This document shows positions 29,726 to 38,405 of a stretch of 64,000 nt of DNA, piece by piece. The stretch covers positions 148,958 to 212,957 of the forward strand of contig NZ_DATJCS010000039.1 in the NCBI RefSeq assembly GCF_035497915.1, written 5' to 3'. This stretch comes from Serpens sp035497915. GTDB taxonomy: Bacteria; Pseudomonadota; Gammaproteobacteria; Pseudomonadales; Pseudomonadaceae. The number at the start of each line of letters is the position of its first letter. Position 1 is the first letter of the stretch. The notes beneath the pieces are model-generated. The model saw only the letters and a program-made list of their open reading frames with translations, was not told the DNA's origin and ran no database searches. Made by a program: the position numbers and the translations under genes.

Positions 29726-30475
29726 TCAGTAGATGCTGAAGGGGAAGTACTTGGCGTTGATTTTTTCGTACGTACCGTCGGCGATGATTTCCTTCAGGGC
29801 CTGGTTCAGGCGCAGGCGCAGCGGGTCACCCTTGCGCACGGCGATGCCGATCTTGTCGTCATCGAACACCGCGTCGCCCTTGAACTCGAAGTCCTTGCCG
29901 GCGTCGCTCTTGAGCCACTCCCACTGCACCAGGGCGTCGGCGAGGATGGCGTCCAGGCGGCCGGAGGCCAGGTCCAGGTAGGCGTTTTCCTGGGTGTCGT
30001 AGAGCTTCACGTCGACCTGCTTGCCGAGGTTGTCCTCCAGCCAGGTGCCGGCGATGGTGGCGCGCTGGGCGCCGATCACCTTGCCCTCGAGGCTGGCCTT
30101 GTCGGTCTTGAAGTTCACGGACTTGGGCGCCACGAACTGCAGCTTGTTGCTCCAGTAGTGGTCGGTGAAGTCGACGGCGCGCTTGCGTTCCTCGGTGATC
30201 GACATGGAGGCGACCAGGAAGTCGAACTTCTTGGCGTTGAGGGCGGGGATGATGCCGTCCCAGTCGGAGGTGACGACTTCACACTCGACCTTCATCTTGG
30301 CGCACAGCGCCTGGCCGATCTCGACGTCGAAGCCGACCACTTGGCCGCTGGCGTCGATCAGGTTGAAGGGCGGGTAGGCGCCTTCGGTGCCGATTCTGAG
30401 CTTTTCTGCCGCTACGGCCTGGCCGAGAGCGAGGAGGGTTGCGGCGGCCAGCAGGATCTTCTTGTAGGTCTGCAT
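29726..30475 (-). CDS. polar amino acid ABC importer binding protein
   Basis: This 249-aa family 3 solute-binding protein has a signal peptide at 1-23 (AVAA before EKLRIG). The mature start LRIGTEGAYPPFNLID, GFDVEIGQALCAKM, and SMSITEERKRAVDFTDHYW are textbook for the lysine/arginine/ornithine/histidine subgroup. ATG 30475 is chosen since it begins the signal peptide and has GGAG upstream; the frame continues to 30604 without signal character. A basic amino acid is the likely ligand, but specificity residues were not modelled. Confidence 0.92.
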   Translation of the reverse strand: MQTYKKILLAAATLLALGQAVAAEKLRIGTEGAYPPFNLIDASGQVVGFDVEIGQALCAKMKVECEVVTSDWDGIIPALNAKKFDFLVASMSITEERKRAVDFTDHYWSNKLQFVAPKSVNFKTDKASLEGKVIGAQRATIAGTWLEDNLGKQVDVKLYDTQENAYLDLASGRLDAILADALVQWEWLKSDAGKDFEFKGDAVFDDDKIGIAVRKGDPLRLRLNQALKEIIADGTYEKINAKYFPFSIY

Positions 30476-30491
30476 GCGGTATTGCTCCGTG

Positions 30492-31265
30492 TTAGCGGTG
30501 GCTGGACATGAATTGTTTACAGCGTGCCGATTGCGGGTTGTCAAACACCTGCTCGGGCGAGCCCTGTTCCTCGACCAGACCCTGGTGCAGGAAGACCACT
30601 TCACTGGACACCTGGCGGGCGAAGTTCAACTCGTGGGTCACCAGTAGCATGGTGCGTCCCTCATCGGCGAGCGCACGGATCACGTTAAGCACTTCTTGTA
30701 CCATCTCCGGGTCGAGCGCCGAGGTGGGCTCGTCGAAGAGGATCACCTTGGGCTGCATGGCCAGGGTGCGCGCGATGGCGGCGCGCTGCTGCTGTCCGCC
30801 GGACAGCTGGTTGGGGTAGGCGTGGCGCTTTTCGGCGATGCCGACCTTGGCCAGCAGCGCCTCGGCCACTTCGATGGCTTCGGCCTTGCTCTGGCCGAGC
30901 ACGCGGCGCGGGGCCTCGATGATGTTGTCCAGCACGCTCATGTGCGGCCAGAGATTGAAGTTCTGGAACACGAAGCCGACCTGGCTGCGCAGGCGGTTGA
31001 TCTGCCGGCTGTCGGCCGCGACCAGCTCACCGGCCTTGCCGGACTTCAGCTTGAGCTGTTCGCCGGCCACGTAGATTTCCCCTTCGTTGGGGTTTTCCAG
31101 CAGATTGATGCAGCGCAGGAAGGTGGACTTGCCCGAGCCCGACGAGCCGAGGATGGAGATCACGTCGCCATCGCGGGCGGTGAGGGAGATGCCCTTGAGC
31201 ACTTCCAGATCGCCGTAACGCTTGTGCAGGTTGCGGATTTCCAGTGCAGGCGTGGCCTGAACCAT
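30492..31265 (-). CDS. polar amino acid ABC importer ATPase (HisP type)
   Basis: This 257-aa ATPase carries Walker A GSSGSGKST, Q-loop FQNFNLWPHMSV, signature LSGGQQQR, Walker B ILFDEPTSALD and the H-loop THEL. Start ATG 31265 has AGAGGA 6 nt upstream. It is the first gene of the importer operon (ATPase, binding protein, HisQ, HisM). The order and its position near tRNA-Phe and yggX resemble the PA5152-PA5155 region of P. aeruginosa, from memory. Confidence 0.94.
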   Translation of the reverse strand: MVQATPALEIRNLHKRYGDLEVLKGISLTARDGDVISILGSSGSGKSTFLRCINLLENPNEGEIYVAGEQLKLKSGKAGELVAADSRQINRLRSQVGFVFQNFNLWPHMSVLDNIIEAPRRVLGQSKAEAIEVAEALLAKVGIAEKRHAYPNQLSGGQQQRAAIARTLAMQPKVILFDEPTSALDPEMVQEVLNVIRALADEGRTMLLVTHELNFARQVSSEVVFLHQGLVEEQGSPEQVFDNPQSARCKQFMSSHR

Positions 31266-31491
31266 ATGTTGTCCTCTTGTGTGGCTCCGCTGCGGGACGG
31301 CGGCGGGCCTTGGCGCAGGGGCGGCGGCCGGCACGGCCAGCCAGGCGCTCGCGCGGCCCTGCGAGCCTTGCGGGTGAAGTATCGTGCAGCTCCCGGAAAC
31401 GGGGCTCGAAAACGCGGCATTCTACGGGATGTCGCCGAGCCGTTCCACGCTGGGTGTGGCGTGCCGACTAGGCGCTGCGGCCCCGGAAATG

Positions 31492-31524
31492 AAAAACCCC
31501 CGAAGCCTTGCGGCTGCGGGGGTC
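31492..31524 (-). terminator. intrinsic terminator of tRNA-Phe
   Basis: On the reverse strand CCCCCG and CGGGGG arms with a GC-rich loop are followed by TTTTTC, 8 nt beyond the tRNA 3' end. Confidence 0.85.
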
Positions 31525-31531
31525 TGGAATA

Positions 31532-31607
31532 TGGTGCCCAGGGACGGAATCGAACCGCCGACACGGGGATTTTCAATCCCCTGCTCTACCAACTGAGCTA
31601 CCTGGGC
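31532..31607 (-). tRNA. tRNA-Phe (anticodon GAA)
   Basis: This 76-nt tRNA includes an encoded CCA. It starts GCCCAGGTAGCTCAG, has the anticodon GAA within ATTGAAAATC, a GGTTCGATTCC T-arm and the closing GGGCACCA. The acceptor stem is fully paired. A strong promoter lies just upstream. Confidence 0.97.
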
Positions 31608-31620
31608 AACAACGGGCGGC

Positions 31621-31650
31621 ATTAAACCGGTTTTACCGTCGGCGAGTCAA
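31621..31650 (-). promoter_or_regulatory. promoter of tRNA-Phe
   Basis: On the reverse strand TTGACT (31650-31645), an 18-nt spacer and TTTAAT (31626-31621) precede the tRNA 5' end by 14 nt. This is a good sigma-70 match. Confidence 0.65.
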
Positions 31651-31693
31651 CCGCGCGCGACGGAAAAATCAGTTTTTTTAAGCACTTGCCGGC

Positions 31694-31966
31694 TTACTGG
31701 CTCGGCGGAACGTAGCCTTCGGCCTGGGCGTATTCCTCGCCGGAGAAGAACTTGTCCATCTCGGCCTGGATGAACTTGCGGTCATCGGCGTTCATCATGT
31801 TCAGTCGGCGCTCGTTGATCAGCATGGTCTGGTGCTTCTGCCATTCTTCCCAGGCCTTGCGCGAGACGTTGTTGAAGATGTCCTCGCCCTTGGCGCCGGG
31901 ATACGGCGGGCGATCCAGGCCGGGCAGGTCCTCGTTGTACTTGCGGCAATGTACGGTACGGGTCAT
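31694..31966 (-). CDS. yggX: YggX, Fe(2+)-trafficking/oxidative protection protein
   Basis: This 90-aa protein matches YggX throughout. The conserved Cys is in TVHCRKYNEDLPGLDRPP near the N-terminus, followed by WEEWQKHQTMLINERRLN. It supports Fe-S cluster repair and protection from oxidative damage. Its start overlaps the mutY stop by 4 nt (31963-31966), an arrangement conserved in Gammaproteobacteria, where a cluster-containing DNA glycosylase and an iron-trafficking protein are expressed together. Confidence 0.96.
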   Translation of the reverse strand: MTRTVHCRKYNEDLPGLDRPPYPGAKGEDIFNNVSRKAWEEWQKHQTMLINERRLNMMNADDRKFIQAEMDKFFSGEEYAQAEGYVPPSQ

Positions 31967-33027
31967 GGCAGTTCTCCAATCGAATCTTCAACGACGCGCT
32001 TGAGCAGCTTCTTCACCGGGGCGGCCAGGCCCAGGCGCGGCGGGGCGGTGAGGTTATACCAGAGCCAGTCGCCCTCGGCCACGACGCCAACCCGCGGACT
32101 GGCCGGCACCAGCCAGGGCTCGATGCTCAGCTGGAAGTGGCTGAAGGTGTGGGTGAAGGCCGGCAGGGCGCGCGGTTCGCCCAGTTGCAGGCCGTGGCGT
32201 TCGGCCAGGGTATGCAGGTCGGGCAGGGCGTCCATTTCTGGCAGGCTCCACAGCCCGCCCCACAGTCCGGTGGACGGGCGCCGGTAGAGCAGCACGTTGC
32301 CCTGCGTGTCGGTGAGCAGCGGCATCAGCGTGCGTTTCTGCGGCAGGGCCTTGCGTGGCTTGGGTTCGGGGTAGGCGGTTTCGCGGCCCAACAGGTGCGC
32401 CCGGCAGCCGGAACGCAGCGGACAGATCAGGCAGCTGGGCTTGCCGCGCGTACACAGGGTGGCGCCCAGGTCCATCATCGCCTGGGTGTAGTGATTGCAG
32501 CGTTCGTGCGGCATCAGGCGTTCGGCGGCGGCCCACAGCTGGCGGGCCACCTGCGGTTCGCCCGGATAGCCGTCCTGCGCCAGGTAGCGGGCCAGCACGC
32601 GCTTGACGTTGCCATCCAGGATCGGTGCGCGCAGGCCCATGCTCAGGCTGGCGATGGCGCCGGCGGTGGAGCGGCCGATGCCGGGCAGCTCGCAGAGCTG
32701 TTCCACATCGCGGGGAAACTCGCCGGCGTGCCGCTCGACGACGATCTTGGCCGCCTTGTGCAGGTTGCGCGCGCGACTGTAGTAGCCGAGCCCGGTCCAC
32801 AGGTGCAGCACTTCGTCCTCGGGCGCTTCGGCCAGCGCCTGTACGGTGGGCAGGGCGGCCATGAAGCGGTCGAAGTAGCCGAGCACGGTGGCGACCTGGG
32901 TCTGCTGCAGCATGATTTCCGAAACCCACACCCGGTAGGGGGTGACGCCCTGCTGCCAGGGCAGGTCCTTGCGGCCGTGCTGGTCATACCAGGCCAGCAC
33001 GGCCGGACCGAACTGCGCGTCGGTCAT
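31963..33027 (-). CDS. mutY: A/G-specific adenine DNA glycosylase
   Basis: This 354-aa glycosylase removes adenine mispaired with 8-oxoguanine or guanine. EIMLQQTQVATV carries the catalytic Glu region, and ELPGIGRSTAGAIAS is the helix-hairpin-helix. The 4Fe-4S loop C-x6-C-x2-C-x5-C occurs in CTRGKPSCLICPLRSGC, and a C-terminal NUDIX-like domain includes RRPSTGLWGGLWSLPE. The ATG at 33027 overlaps the asmA stop (33024-33026), though the open frame runs farther upstream. Length is normal for the family. Confidence 0.96.
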   Translation of the reverse strand: MTDAQFGPAVLAWYDQHGRKDLPWQQGVTPYRVWVSEIMLQQTQVATVLGYFDRFMAALPTVQALAEAPEDEVLHLWTGLGYYSRARNLHKAAKIVVERHAGEFPRDVEQLCELPGIGRSTAGAIASLSMGLRAPILDGNVKRVLARYLAQDGYPGEPQVARQLWAAAERLMPHERCNHYTQAMMDLGATLCTRGKPSCLICPLRSGCRAHLLGRETAYPEPKPRKALPQKRTLMPLLTDTQGNVLLYRRPSTGLWGGLWSLPEMDALPDLHTLAERHGLQLGEPRALPAFTHTFSHFQLSIEPWLVPASPRVGVVAEGDWLWYNLTAPPRLGLAAPVKKLLKRVVEDSIGELP

Positions 33028-35231
33028 CGCTTGAACAGGCCCTTGAGCGCGTCCTTGAGTTCCGGGCTGACCTTGTCGCCGAGCTTCTCGTCGAGTTTTT
33101 CGGTGAGCTTCTCGCCGGCCAGCTTGGCGGTGATCTTGCCGAGACCGTCCTGATCGATGCGGCAGGTCTTGGCGCCCAGCTCCAGCGGGCCACGGCAGCG
33201 CAGCGGCCATTCCAGGCCGACGTAGCGTTCGTTGACCTGGCAGGCCGGGTCGGGCATCTGGCGCTTGTCGCCTTCGATGATGATGCCGATCAGATAGTCG
33301 AGACCGAGCACGCGCAGGTCCAGGGTGCCGTTGCCGTTGACCGTCAGGCCGGGAACGCTGGCCTTGAAGTCCGGGTTGCGCGCCACGCCATCGCTGATCA
33401 GCAGGCTGCCGCGCAGCGCCTCGAAGGGCGTGTCCTTGCTGGAGGTGCGGGTCAGCGACTTGCGGTTGAGGGTGGCCACCGCACGGCACAGGTAGTGCTC
33501 CAGGTCGGCGCCGACCAGCAGGCCGTCGCTGAGCCGGAAGTTGGCCTTGCCGTTGAGGTTGTCCACCCAGGACTTCTGGCTGTTGCCGCGGGTGGTCAGC
33601 GAGGTGGTGAGGTCAAGCAGGCCCTGCACGGGCGATTCCTGCTTCTCCAGCTTGATGAACTTCTCCACCGGCAGCTTGCCGAGCTGGGCGTCGAGGCTCA
33701 GCTGCGGCAGCGCCTGGCGCACGTCGACCTTGCCGCTGGCCTCGAAGCGCGCGTCATAGACGTTGCCGCGCAGGGTCTGCAGGGTCAGCAGGCCGTCGCG
33801 GCTCTGGGCATTCAGGTTCAGGTTGCTGAACGGATGTTCATCGAACAGCAGCTCGTCGAAATCGACGGTGGCCTGCACATCCAGCAGGCGCAGGGCGTCC
33901 ATGGGCAGCACCGGCGCGTCGCTCCAGGCATGCCGGGTCGGCGCGGCCGGCAGCGGCGAATCGCCGGCCGAGGCGGCCTGGGCGGTTTCCTGCACTTCGC
34001 TCTGGCGCGCGGCGCTGGCGCCGTCGGTGGTCTTGGGCGGCAGGTAACGGCTGACGTCCAGGCGATCGCCCTTGAGCTGCAGGCGCAGGGCCTGGCGGGT
34101 GAAGTCTTCCACGGCGATGCGGCCGGTGAGGATGGTGTCGTCCAGCTTGAGGGTCAGTTCCTCCAGGGCGAAGCTGGCCGGCGTGCCGTTCAGGCGGGTG
34201 GCCAGTTCCACGCGGGACAGCGCGTTGGCGTCGGCGGTCGCCGGCAGTTCGCGGCCCAGGTCGGCGAGGAAGTCGCGCAGGTTGAAGCTGGCCACCGACA
34301 GGCCGCCGCTGATGCGCGGTTCGCGGTCCAGCTCGCGCACCTTGATGTCGCCCAGGCCGCGCAGCTGGTTGGCGGAAAATTTCAGGCCGGTCCATTCGGC
34401 GATCTGCGCGTCCAGGTCGGCGAGCAGTTCGCCCTGAGCGCTGAAGTTCAGGGTCTTGCCGGCCAGCGGTTCGCCGGAGGCCTCGCCGCTGAGGCGGAAC
34501 TTCTCGAACTGGTAGCGTTGCTGGCCCAGGTCGAAGCGCAGCTCGCCGAGAATTTCGCTGCGCGCGCGGATCAGCGGCTGGTTGCTGCCGAAGAAGGCGG
34601 TGAGCTTCACCGGAATGGCGCTGCCCTCGCGGATGGCGCCGGTTTCCAGCTGGATGCTCTCGGCGCTGAACTGCTGGCCGGTCTGCGCATCCTGGTAGGT
34701 GATGCGCGCGTCGTTGACGGTCAGGCTGTCGATGTCCAGCTTGATGGGCAGGCCCGCGCGAGCGGCGGGCGTGTCGCGGGATTCGGCGTCAGGCTGGGCG
34801 CTCGGCTGTTCGCCGGTCGGCGCGCTGGCGGGCTTGCCGATGTTCTCCCAGTTGCCATGACCCTGTTCGTCGCGGCGCAGCATCAAGGCCAGGCCGTCGA
34901 TGCGGACATCGCTCATCTGCACTTCGCGGCGCAGCAGCGGCAGCACGCGCACCGACAGGCCGAGCATGCGCAGGTCGGCAAACGGCTGTTCCGGGCTTGC
35001 GGTGCTGGCCAGGCTGGTCTGATGCAGCTCAAGACCGAGCCAGGGGAACAGGCTCCAGCCGATCTCGCCGTGGATGTTCAGCTCCAGGTTGGCCTTGTCG
35101 CGGGCCAGTTGGCGAATCTGTTCCTTGTAATCGTTGGGGTCGAAGAAGTGCGTGAGCGCGAACCCGAGACCTACGACGAGCAGCAGGAGTCCGAGCAGCA
35201 CCAGGCCCAGGATTTTGCCGAACGCTTTCAT
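33024..35231 (-). CDS. asmA: AsmA-family envelope protein
   Basis: This 735-aa AsmA-like protein has an N-terminal membrane anchor (LGLVLLGLLLLVVGLGFAL, residues ~9-27), then a long beta-rich periplasmic region. The N-terminal ANLELNIHGEIGWSLFPWLGLEL and C-terminal GTLDLRVLGLDYLIGI segments are characteristic. AsmA-like proteins are thought to act in phospholipid traffic between the membranes. ATG 35231 with AGGGA upstream is preferred to the TTG two codons earlier. A Ser/Ala/Pro-rich segment around residues 400-430 looks like a flexible linker. Confidence 0.9.
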   Translation of the reverse strand: MKAFGKILGLVLLGLLLLVVGLGFALTHFFDPNDYKEQIRQLARDKANLELNIHGEIGWSLFPWLGLELHQTSLASTASPEQPFADLRMLGLSVRVLPLLRREVQMSDVRIDGLALMLRRDEQGHGNWENIGKPASAPTGEQPSAQPDAESRDTPAARAGLPIKLDIDSLTVNDARITYQDAQTGQQFSAESIQLETGAIREGSAIPVKLTAFFGSNQPLIRARSEILGELRFDLGQQRYQFEKFRLSGEASGEPLAGKTLNFSAQGELLADLDAQIAEWTGLKFSANQLRGLGDIKVRELDREPRISGGLSVASFNLRDFLADLGRELPATADANALSRVELATRLNGTPASFALEELTLKLDDTILTGRIAVEDFTRQALRLQLKGDRLDVSRYLPPKTTDGASAARQSEVQETAQAASAGDSPLPAAPTRHAWSDAPVLPMDALRLLDVQATVDFDELLFDEHPFSNLNLNAQSRDGLLTLQTLRGNVYDARFEASGKVDVRQALPQLSLDAQLGKLPVEKFIKLEKQESPVQGLLDLTTSLTTRGNSQKSWVDNLNGKANFRLSDGLLVGADLEHYLCRAVATLNRKSLTRTSSKDTPFEALRGSLLISDGVARNPDFKASVPGLTVNGNGTLDLRVLGLDYLIGIIIEGDKRQMPDPACQVNERYVGLEWPLRCRGPLELGAKTCRIDQDGLGKITAKLAGEKLTEKLDEKLGDKVSPELKDALKGLFKR

Positions 35232-35240
35232 GGACAATCC

Positions 35241-36035
35241 CTAAGTGGCGGTTGGTCTGAATGGCGAAGAAGTATACGCATTTGCCGGCCGCGCAGCAGT
35301 CGGCGCGCCGGGCTTGGGTGTGCGCGCCAGGCAGTAGACATCCACCCGCGCGGCGCCGGCGCGCAGCAGCAGGCGGGCCAGTGCTTCGCAGGTGGCGCCG
35401 GTGGTCAGCACGTCGTCGACCAGGGCCAGGTGACGGCCGTGCACCTCGGCGCCCGGCGCCAGGGTGAAGGCGTGGCGCAGGTTGCCGCGCCGCGCCTGGG
35501 CATCCAGCGTCTGCTGGGCATCGGTTTCCCGCGGGCGCAGCAGCCAGCGCTCGCGCACCGGCAGGTCGAGCGCCGGGCCCAGCCAGCGGGCCAGCAGGGC
35601 GGCCTGATTGAAGCCGCGCTGGCGCTGGCGCCGACGGCCCAGGGGCACTGGCAGCAGCAGCTCGGGGCGCGACAGATCCTCCCGGTAGGCGTGGCGCAGA
35701 TGGCGGGCGAGCAGCTCGCCCAGCAGCCGGCCCATGGGCCAGCGTGCCTGATGCTTGAAACGGGTAATCAGGCTGTCGATCGGAAAGGCGTAGCGCCAGG
35801 GCGCTTCCACCCGGCTGAAGCTCGGCGCCCGCCGCAGGCATTCGGCGCACAGCGGCCCGCCATCGCCCAGCGGCAGGGCGCAGATCCGGCAGCGCGCGGC
35901 GAGCCACGGCAGCTCGTTCTCGCAGGCGCCGCACAGGGCCAGCGGGCCATCGGCGCGCTCGTCGCACAGCAGACAGTACTGGTTGCTTGTTAACCAGTTG
36001 TAAACCTTGAAGCCTGATGTTGGTTGACAGCCCAT
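35241..36035 (-). CDS. comF: ComF-family phosphoribosyltransferase-like protein
   Basis: This protein of about 264 aa has an N-terminal zinc-ribbon with paired Cys (CLLCDE, CGACE, CRICALP, CAECLRR at residues ~20-75). A C-terminal phosphoribosyltransferase-type domain follows with RRQRGFNQAALLARWL and LVDDVLTTGAT, the PRPP-binding loop. ComF is needed for late steps of natural transformation in several bacteria. ATG 36035 is the more likely start, since upstream in-frame ATG 36074 would overlap the bioB promoter. Its stop lies 9 nt before the asmA start. Divergent from bioB. Confidence 0.87.
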   Translation of the reverse strand: MGCQPTSGFKVYNWLTSNQYCLLCDERADGPLALCGACENELPWLAARCRICALPLGDGGPLCAECLRRAPSFSRVEAPWRYAFPIDSLITRFKHQARWPMGRLLGELLARHLRHAYREDLSRPELLLPVPLGRRRQRQRGFNQAALLARWLGPALDLPVRERWLLRPRETDAQQTLDAQARRGNLRHAFTLAPGAEVHGRHLALVDDVLTTGATCEALARLLLRAGAARVDVYCLARTPKPGAPTAARPANAYTSSPFRPTAT

Positions 36036-36112
36036 GGCGCCTTCCCTAGCGTATGCCGCACCGTGCCGCGCCAAACTCTAGCAGGCGCCATAACCACAAA
36101 AGGGAACCCCCG

Positions 36113-37159
36113 ATGAGTGCCACCGTCCGCCACGACTGGACCCTCGACGAAGTGCGCGCGCTGTTCGCGCAGCCGTTCAACGACCTGCTGTTCCAGGCGC
36201 AGACCGTGCATCGCCGGCACTTCGACGCCAATCGCGTGCAGGTCTCGACCCTGCTGTCGATCAAGACCGGCGCCTGTCCGGAGGACTGCAAGTACTGCCC
36301 GCAGTCCGGCCACTACAACACCGGCCTGGACAAGGAAAAGCTGATGGAGGTGCAGAAGGTGCTGGAGGCGGCCGCCGAGGCCAAGGCCATCGGCTCGACG
36401 CGCTTCTGCATGGGCGCCGCTTGGAAGCACCCGTCGGCGAAGGACATGCCCTACGTGCTGAAGATGGTCGAGGGCGTGAAGGCCATGGGCCTGGAAACCT
36501 GCATGACCCTCGGCCGGCTCGACCAGGAGCAGACCCAGGCGCTGGCCGCCGCCGGCCTGGACTACTACAACCACAACCTGGACACCTCGCCGGAGTTCTA
36601 CGGCAACATCATCACTACCCGCACCTATGCCGAGCGCCTGCAGACCCTGGCCTATGTGCGCGAGGCGGGGATGAAGATCTGCTCGGGCGGCATCCTCGGT
36701 ATGGGCGAGTCGCTGGACGACCGCGCCGGCCTGCTGATCCAGCTGGCCAACCTGCCGGAGCATCCGGAAAGCGTGCCGATCAACATGCTGGTCAAGGTGC
36801 AGGGCACGCCGCTGGCCGAGGAGCAGGACGTCGATCCGTTCGACTTCATCCGCATGCTCGCCGTGGCGCGCATCATGATGCCCAAATCCCATGTGCGCCT
36901 GTCCGCCGGCCGCGAGCAGATGAACGAGCAGATGCAGGCCCTGGCCTTCCTGGCCGGCGCCAACTCGATCTTCTATGGCGAGAAGCTGCTGACCACCGCC
37001 AATCCGCAGGCCGACAAGGACATGCAGCTGTTCAAGCGCCTGGGCATCCAGCCGGAAGCCCGCGAGGAACACGCCGACGAGGTGCACCAGGCGGCCATCG
37101 AACAGGCGCTGGTCGAGCAGCGCGATTCAAAGCTGTTCTACAACGCCGCGGCGGTCTGA
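36113..37159 (+). CDS. bioB: biotin synthase
   Basis: This 348-aa radical-SAM enzyme inserts sulfur into dethiobiotin. The radical-SAM cluster motif C-x3-C-x2-C is in CPEDCKYCPQ (about residue 60), and the YNHNLDTSPEFYG and GETCMTLG-like stretches are conserved. ATG 36113 has AAAAGGGA upstream and gives the family N-terminus; the longer frame to 36053 would be extra. It leads the biotin cluster bioB-bioF-bioH-bioC-bioD, but a palindrome lies between it and bioF, so bioB may be partly uncoupled. Confidence 0.97.
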   Translation: MSATVRHDWTLDEVRALFAQPFNDLLFQAQTVHRRHFDANRVQVSTLLSIKTGACPEDCKYCPQSGHYNTGLDKEKLMEVQKVLEAAAEAKAIGSTRFCMGAAWKHPSAKDMPYVLKMVEGVKAMGLETCMTLGRLDQEQTQALAAAGLDYYNHNLDTSPEFYGNIITTRTYAERLQTLAYVREAGMKICSGGILGMGESLDDRAGLLIQLANLPEHPESVPINMLVKVQGTPLAEEQDVDPFDFIRMLAVARIMMPKSHVRLSAGREQMNEQMQALAFLAGANSIFYGEKLLTTANPQADKDMQLFKRLGIQPEAREEHADEVHQAAIEQALVEQRDSKLFYNAAAV

Positions 37160-37169
37160 TGGTCCGTTC

Positions 37170-37195
37170 GGTGGATGGATGAAGCGCCATCCACC
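37170..37195. repeat. intergenic palindrome, GGTGGA family copy 2
   Basis: GGTGGATGG and CCATCCACC form a 9-bp stem with an 8-nt loop between bioB and bioF, followed by CTAC. It belongs with 10030-10055 and 54985-55016. Confidence 0.6.
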
Positions 37196-37238
37196 CTACG
37201 CCAGGCCCAACGCTTTCTACCCGTTTCCGGGGTTGCCC

Positions 37239-38405
37239 ATGAGTTTCGACCTTGCTTCGCGCCTTGCCGCCCGCCGTGCCGAGGATCTGTACCGCCGCCG
37301 CCCGCTGCTGCAAAGCCCGCAAGGGCCGGAGGTGCTGGTGGATGGCCGGCGCCTGCTGGCCTTCTGTTCCAACGACTACCTGGGGCTGGCCAGCCATCCC
37401 GAGGTGATCCGCGCGCTGCGCGAAGGCGCCGAGCGCTGGGGCGTCGGCGGCGGCGCCTCGCACCTGGTGATCGGCCACAGCGGGCCGCACCATCAGTTGG
37501 AAGAAGCGCTGGCGGCGTTCACCGGCCGCCCGCGCGCGCTGCTGTTTTCCACCGGCTACATGGCCAACCTGGCCGCCGTCACCGCGCTGGTCGGGCGCGG
37601 CGACACGGTGCTGCAGGATCGCCTCAACCACGCCTCGCTGCTGGATGCCGGGCTGCTCAGTGGCGCGCGCTTCTCCCGTTACCTGCACAACGATGCGGCC
37701 AGTCTGGCTGCGCGCCTGGACAAGGCCGAGGGCGACACCCTGGTGGTCAGCGACGGCGTGTTCAGCATGGATGGCGATCTCGCCGATCTGCCAGCGCTGA
37801 GCGCGGCCGCGCGAGCCCGGGACGCCTGGCTGATGGTCGATGACGCCCACGGCTTCGGTGTGCTCGGCGCGTCGGGTGGCGGCTGCGTGGAGCATTTCGG
37901 CCTGGGGATGAGCGAAGTGCCGGTACTGGTCGGCACGCTGGGCAAGGCCTTCGGCACCGCAGGCGCCTTCGTGGCCGGCAGCGAGGAGCTGATCGAGACG
38001 CTGATCCAGTTCGCTCGGCCTTACATCTACACCACCAGCCAGCCGCCGGCTGTGGCCTGCGCGACCCTGCAGAGTCTGCGGCTGCTGCGCGAGGAAGGCT
38101 GGCGACGAGAGCATCTGCAACGCCTGATCGCCCGCTTCCGGGAGGGCGCGACGGCGCTCGGCCTGACCCTGATGGACAGCCCGACGCCGATCCAGCCGCT
38201 GCTGGTCGGCGACAGCGGGCGGGCCATGCGCCTGTCCGCGCGGCTGCGCGAGCGGGGGTTGCTGGTCGGCGCCATTCGCCCCCCGACCGTGCCGGCCGGC
38301 ACCGCGCGGCTGCGCATCACCCTCACGGCGGCGCACGACGAGGCGCAGGTCGATCGCCTGCTGGACGGCCTGGCGCTGGCCTGGCGGGAGCTGGGCGATG
38401 AGTGA
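37239..38405 (+). CDS. bioF: 8-amino-7-oxononanoate synthase
   Basis: This 388-aa PLP enzyme condenses pimeloyl-ACP (or CoA) with alanine. The PLP-binding Lys is in GTLGKAFGTAGAF, preceded by VDDAHGFGVLG, and FCSNDYLGLASHPEV lies near residue 45. ATG 37239 gives the normal N-terminus; an upstream in-frame start at 37179 falls inside the palindrome. The stop overlaps bioH by 8 nt. Confidence 0.97.
   Translation: MSFDLASRLAARRAEDLYRRRPLLQSPQGPEVLVDGRRLLAFCSNDYLGLASHPEVIRALREGAERWGVGGGASHLVIGHSGPHHQLEEALAAFTGRPRALLFSTGYMANLAAVTALVGRGDTVLQDRLNHASLLDAGLLSGARFSRYLHNDAASLAARLDKAEGDTLVVSDGVFSMDGDLADLPALSAAARARDAWLMVDDAHGFGVLGASGGGCVEHFGLGMSEVPVLVGTLGKAFGTAGAFVAGSEELIETLIQFARPYIYTTSQPPAVACATLQSLRLLREEGWRREHLQRLIARFREGATALGLTLMDSPTPIQPLLVGDSGRAMRLSARLRERGLLVGAIRPPTVPAGTARLRITLTAAHDEAQVDRLLDGLALAWRELGDE

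Noticed and set aside
33495..35993. 832-codon forward frame opposite asmA/comF
   Set aside because: It is a Gln/Ala/Gly-rich antisense shadow. AsmA and ComF motifs are on the other strand.
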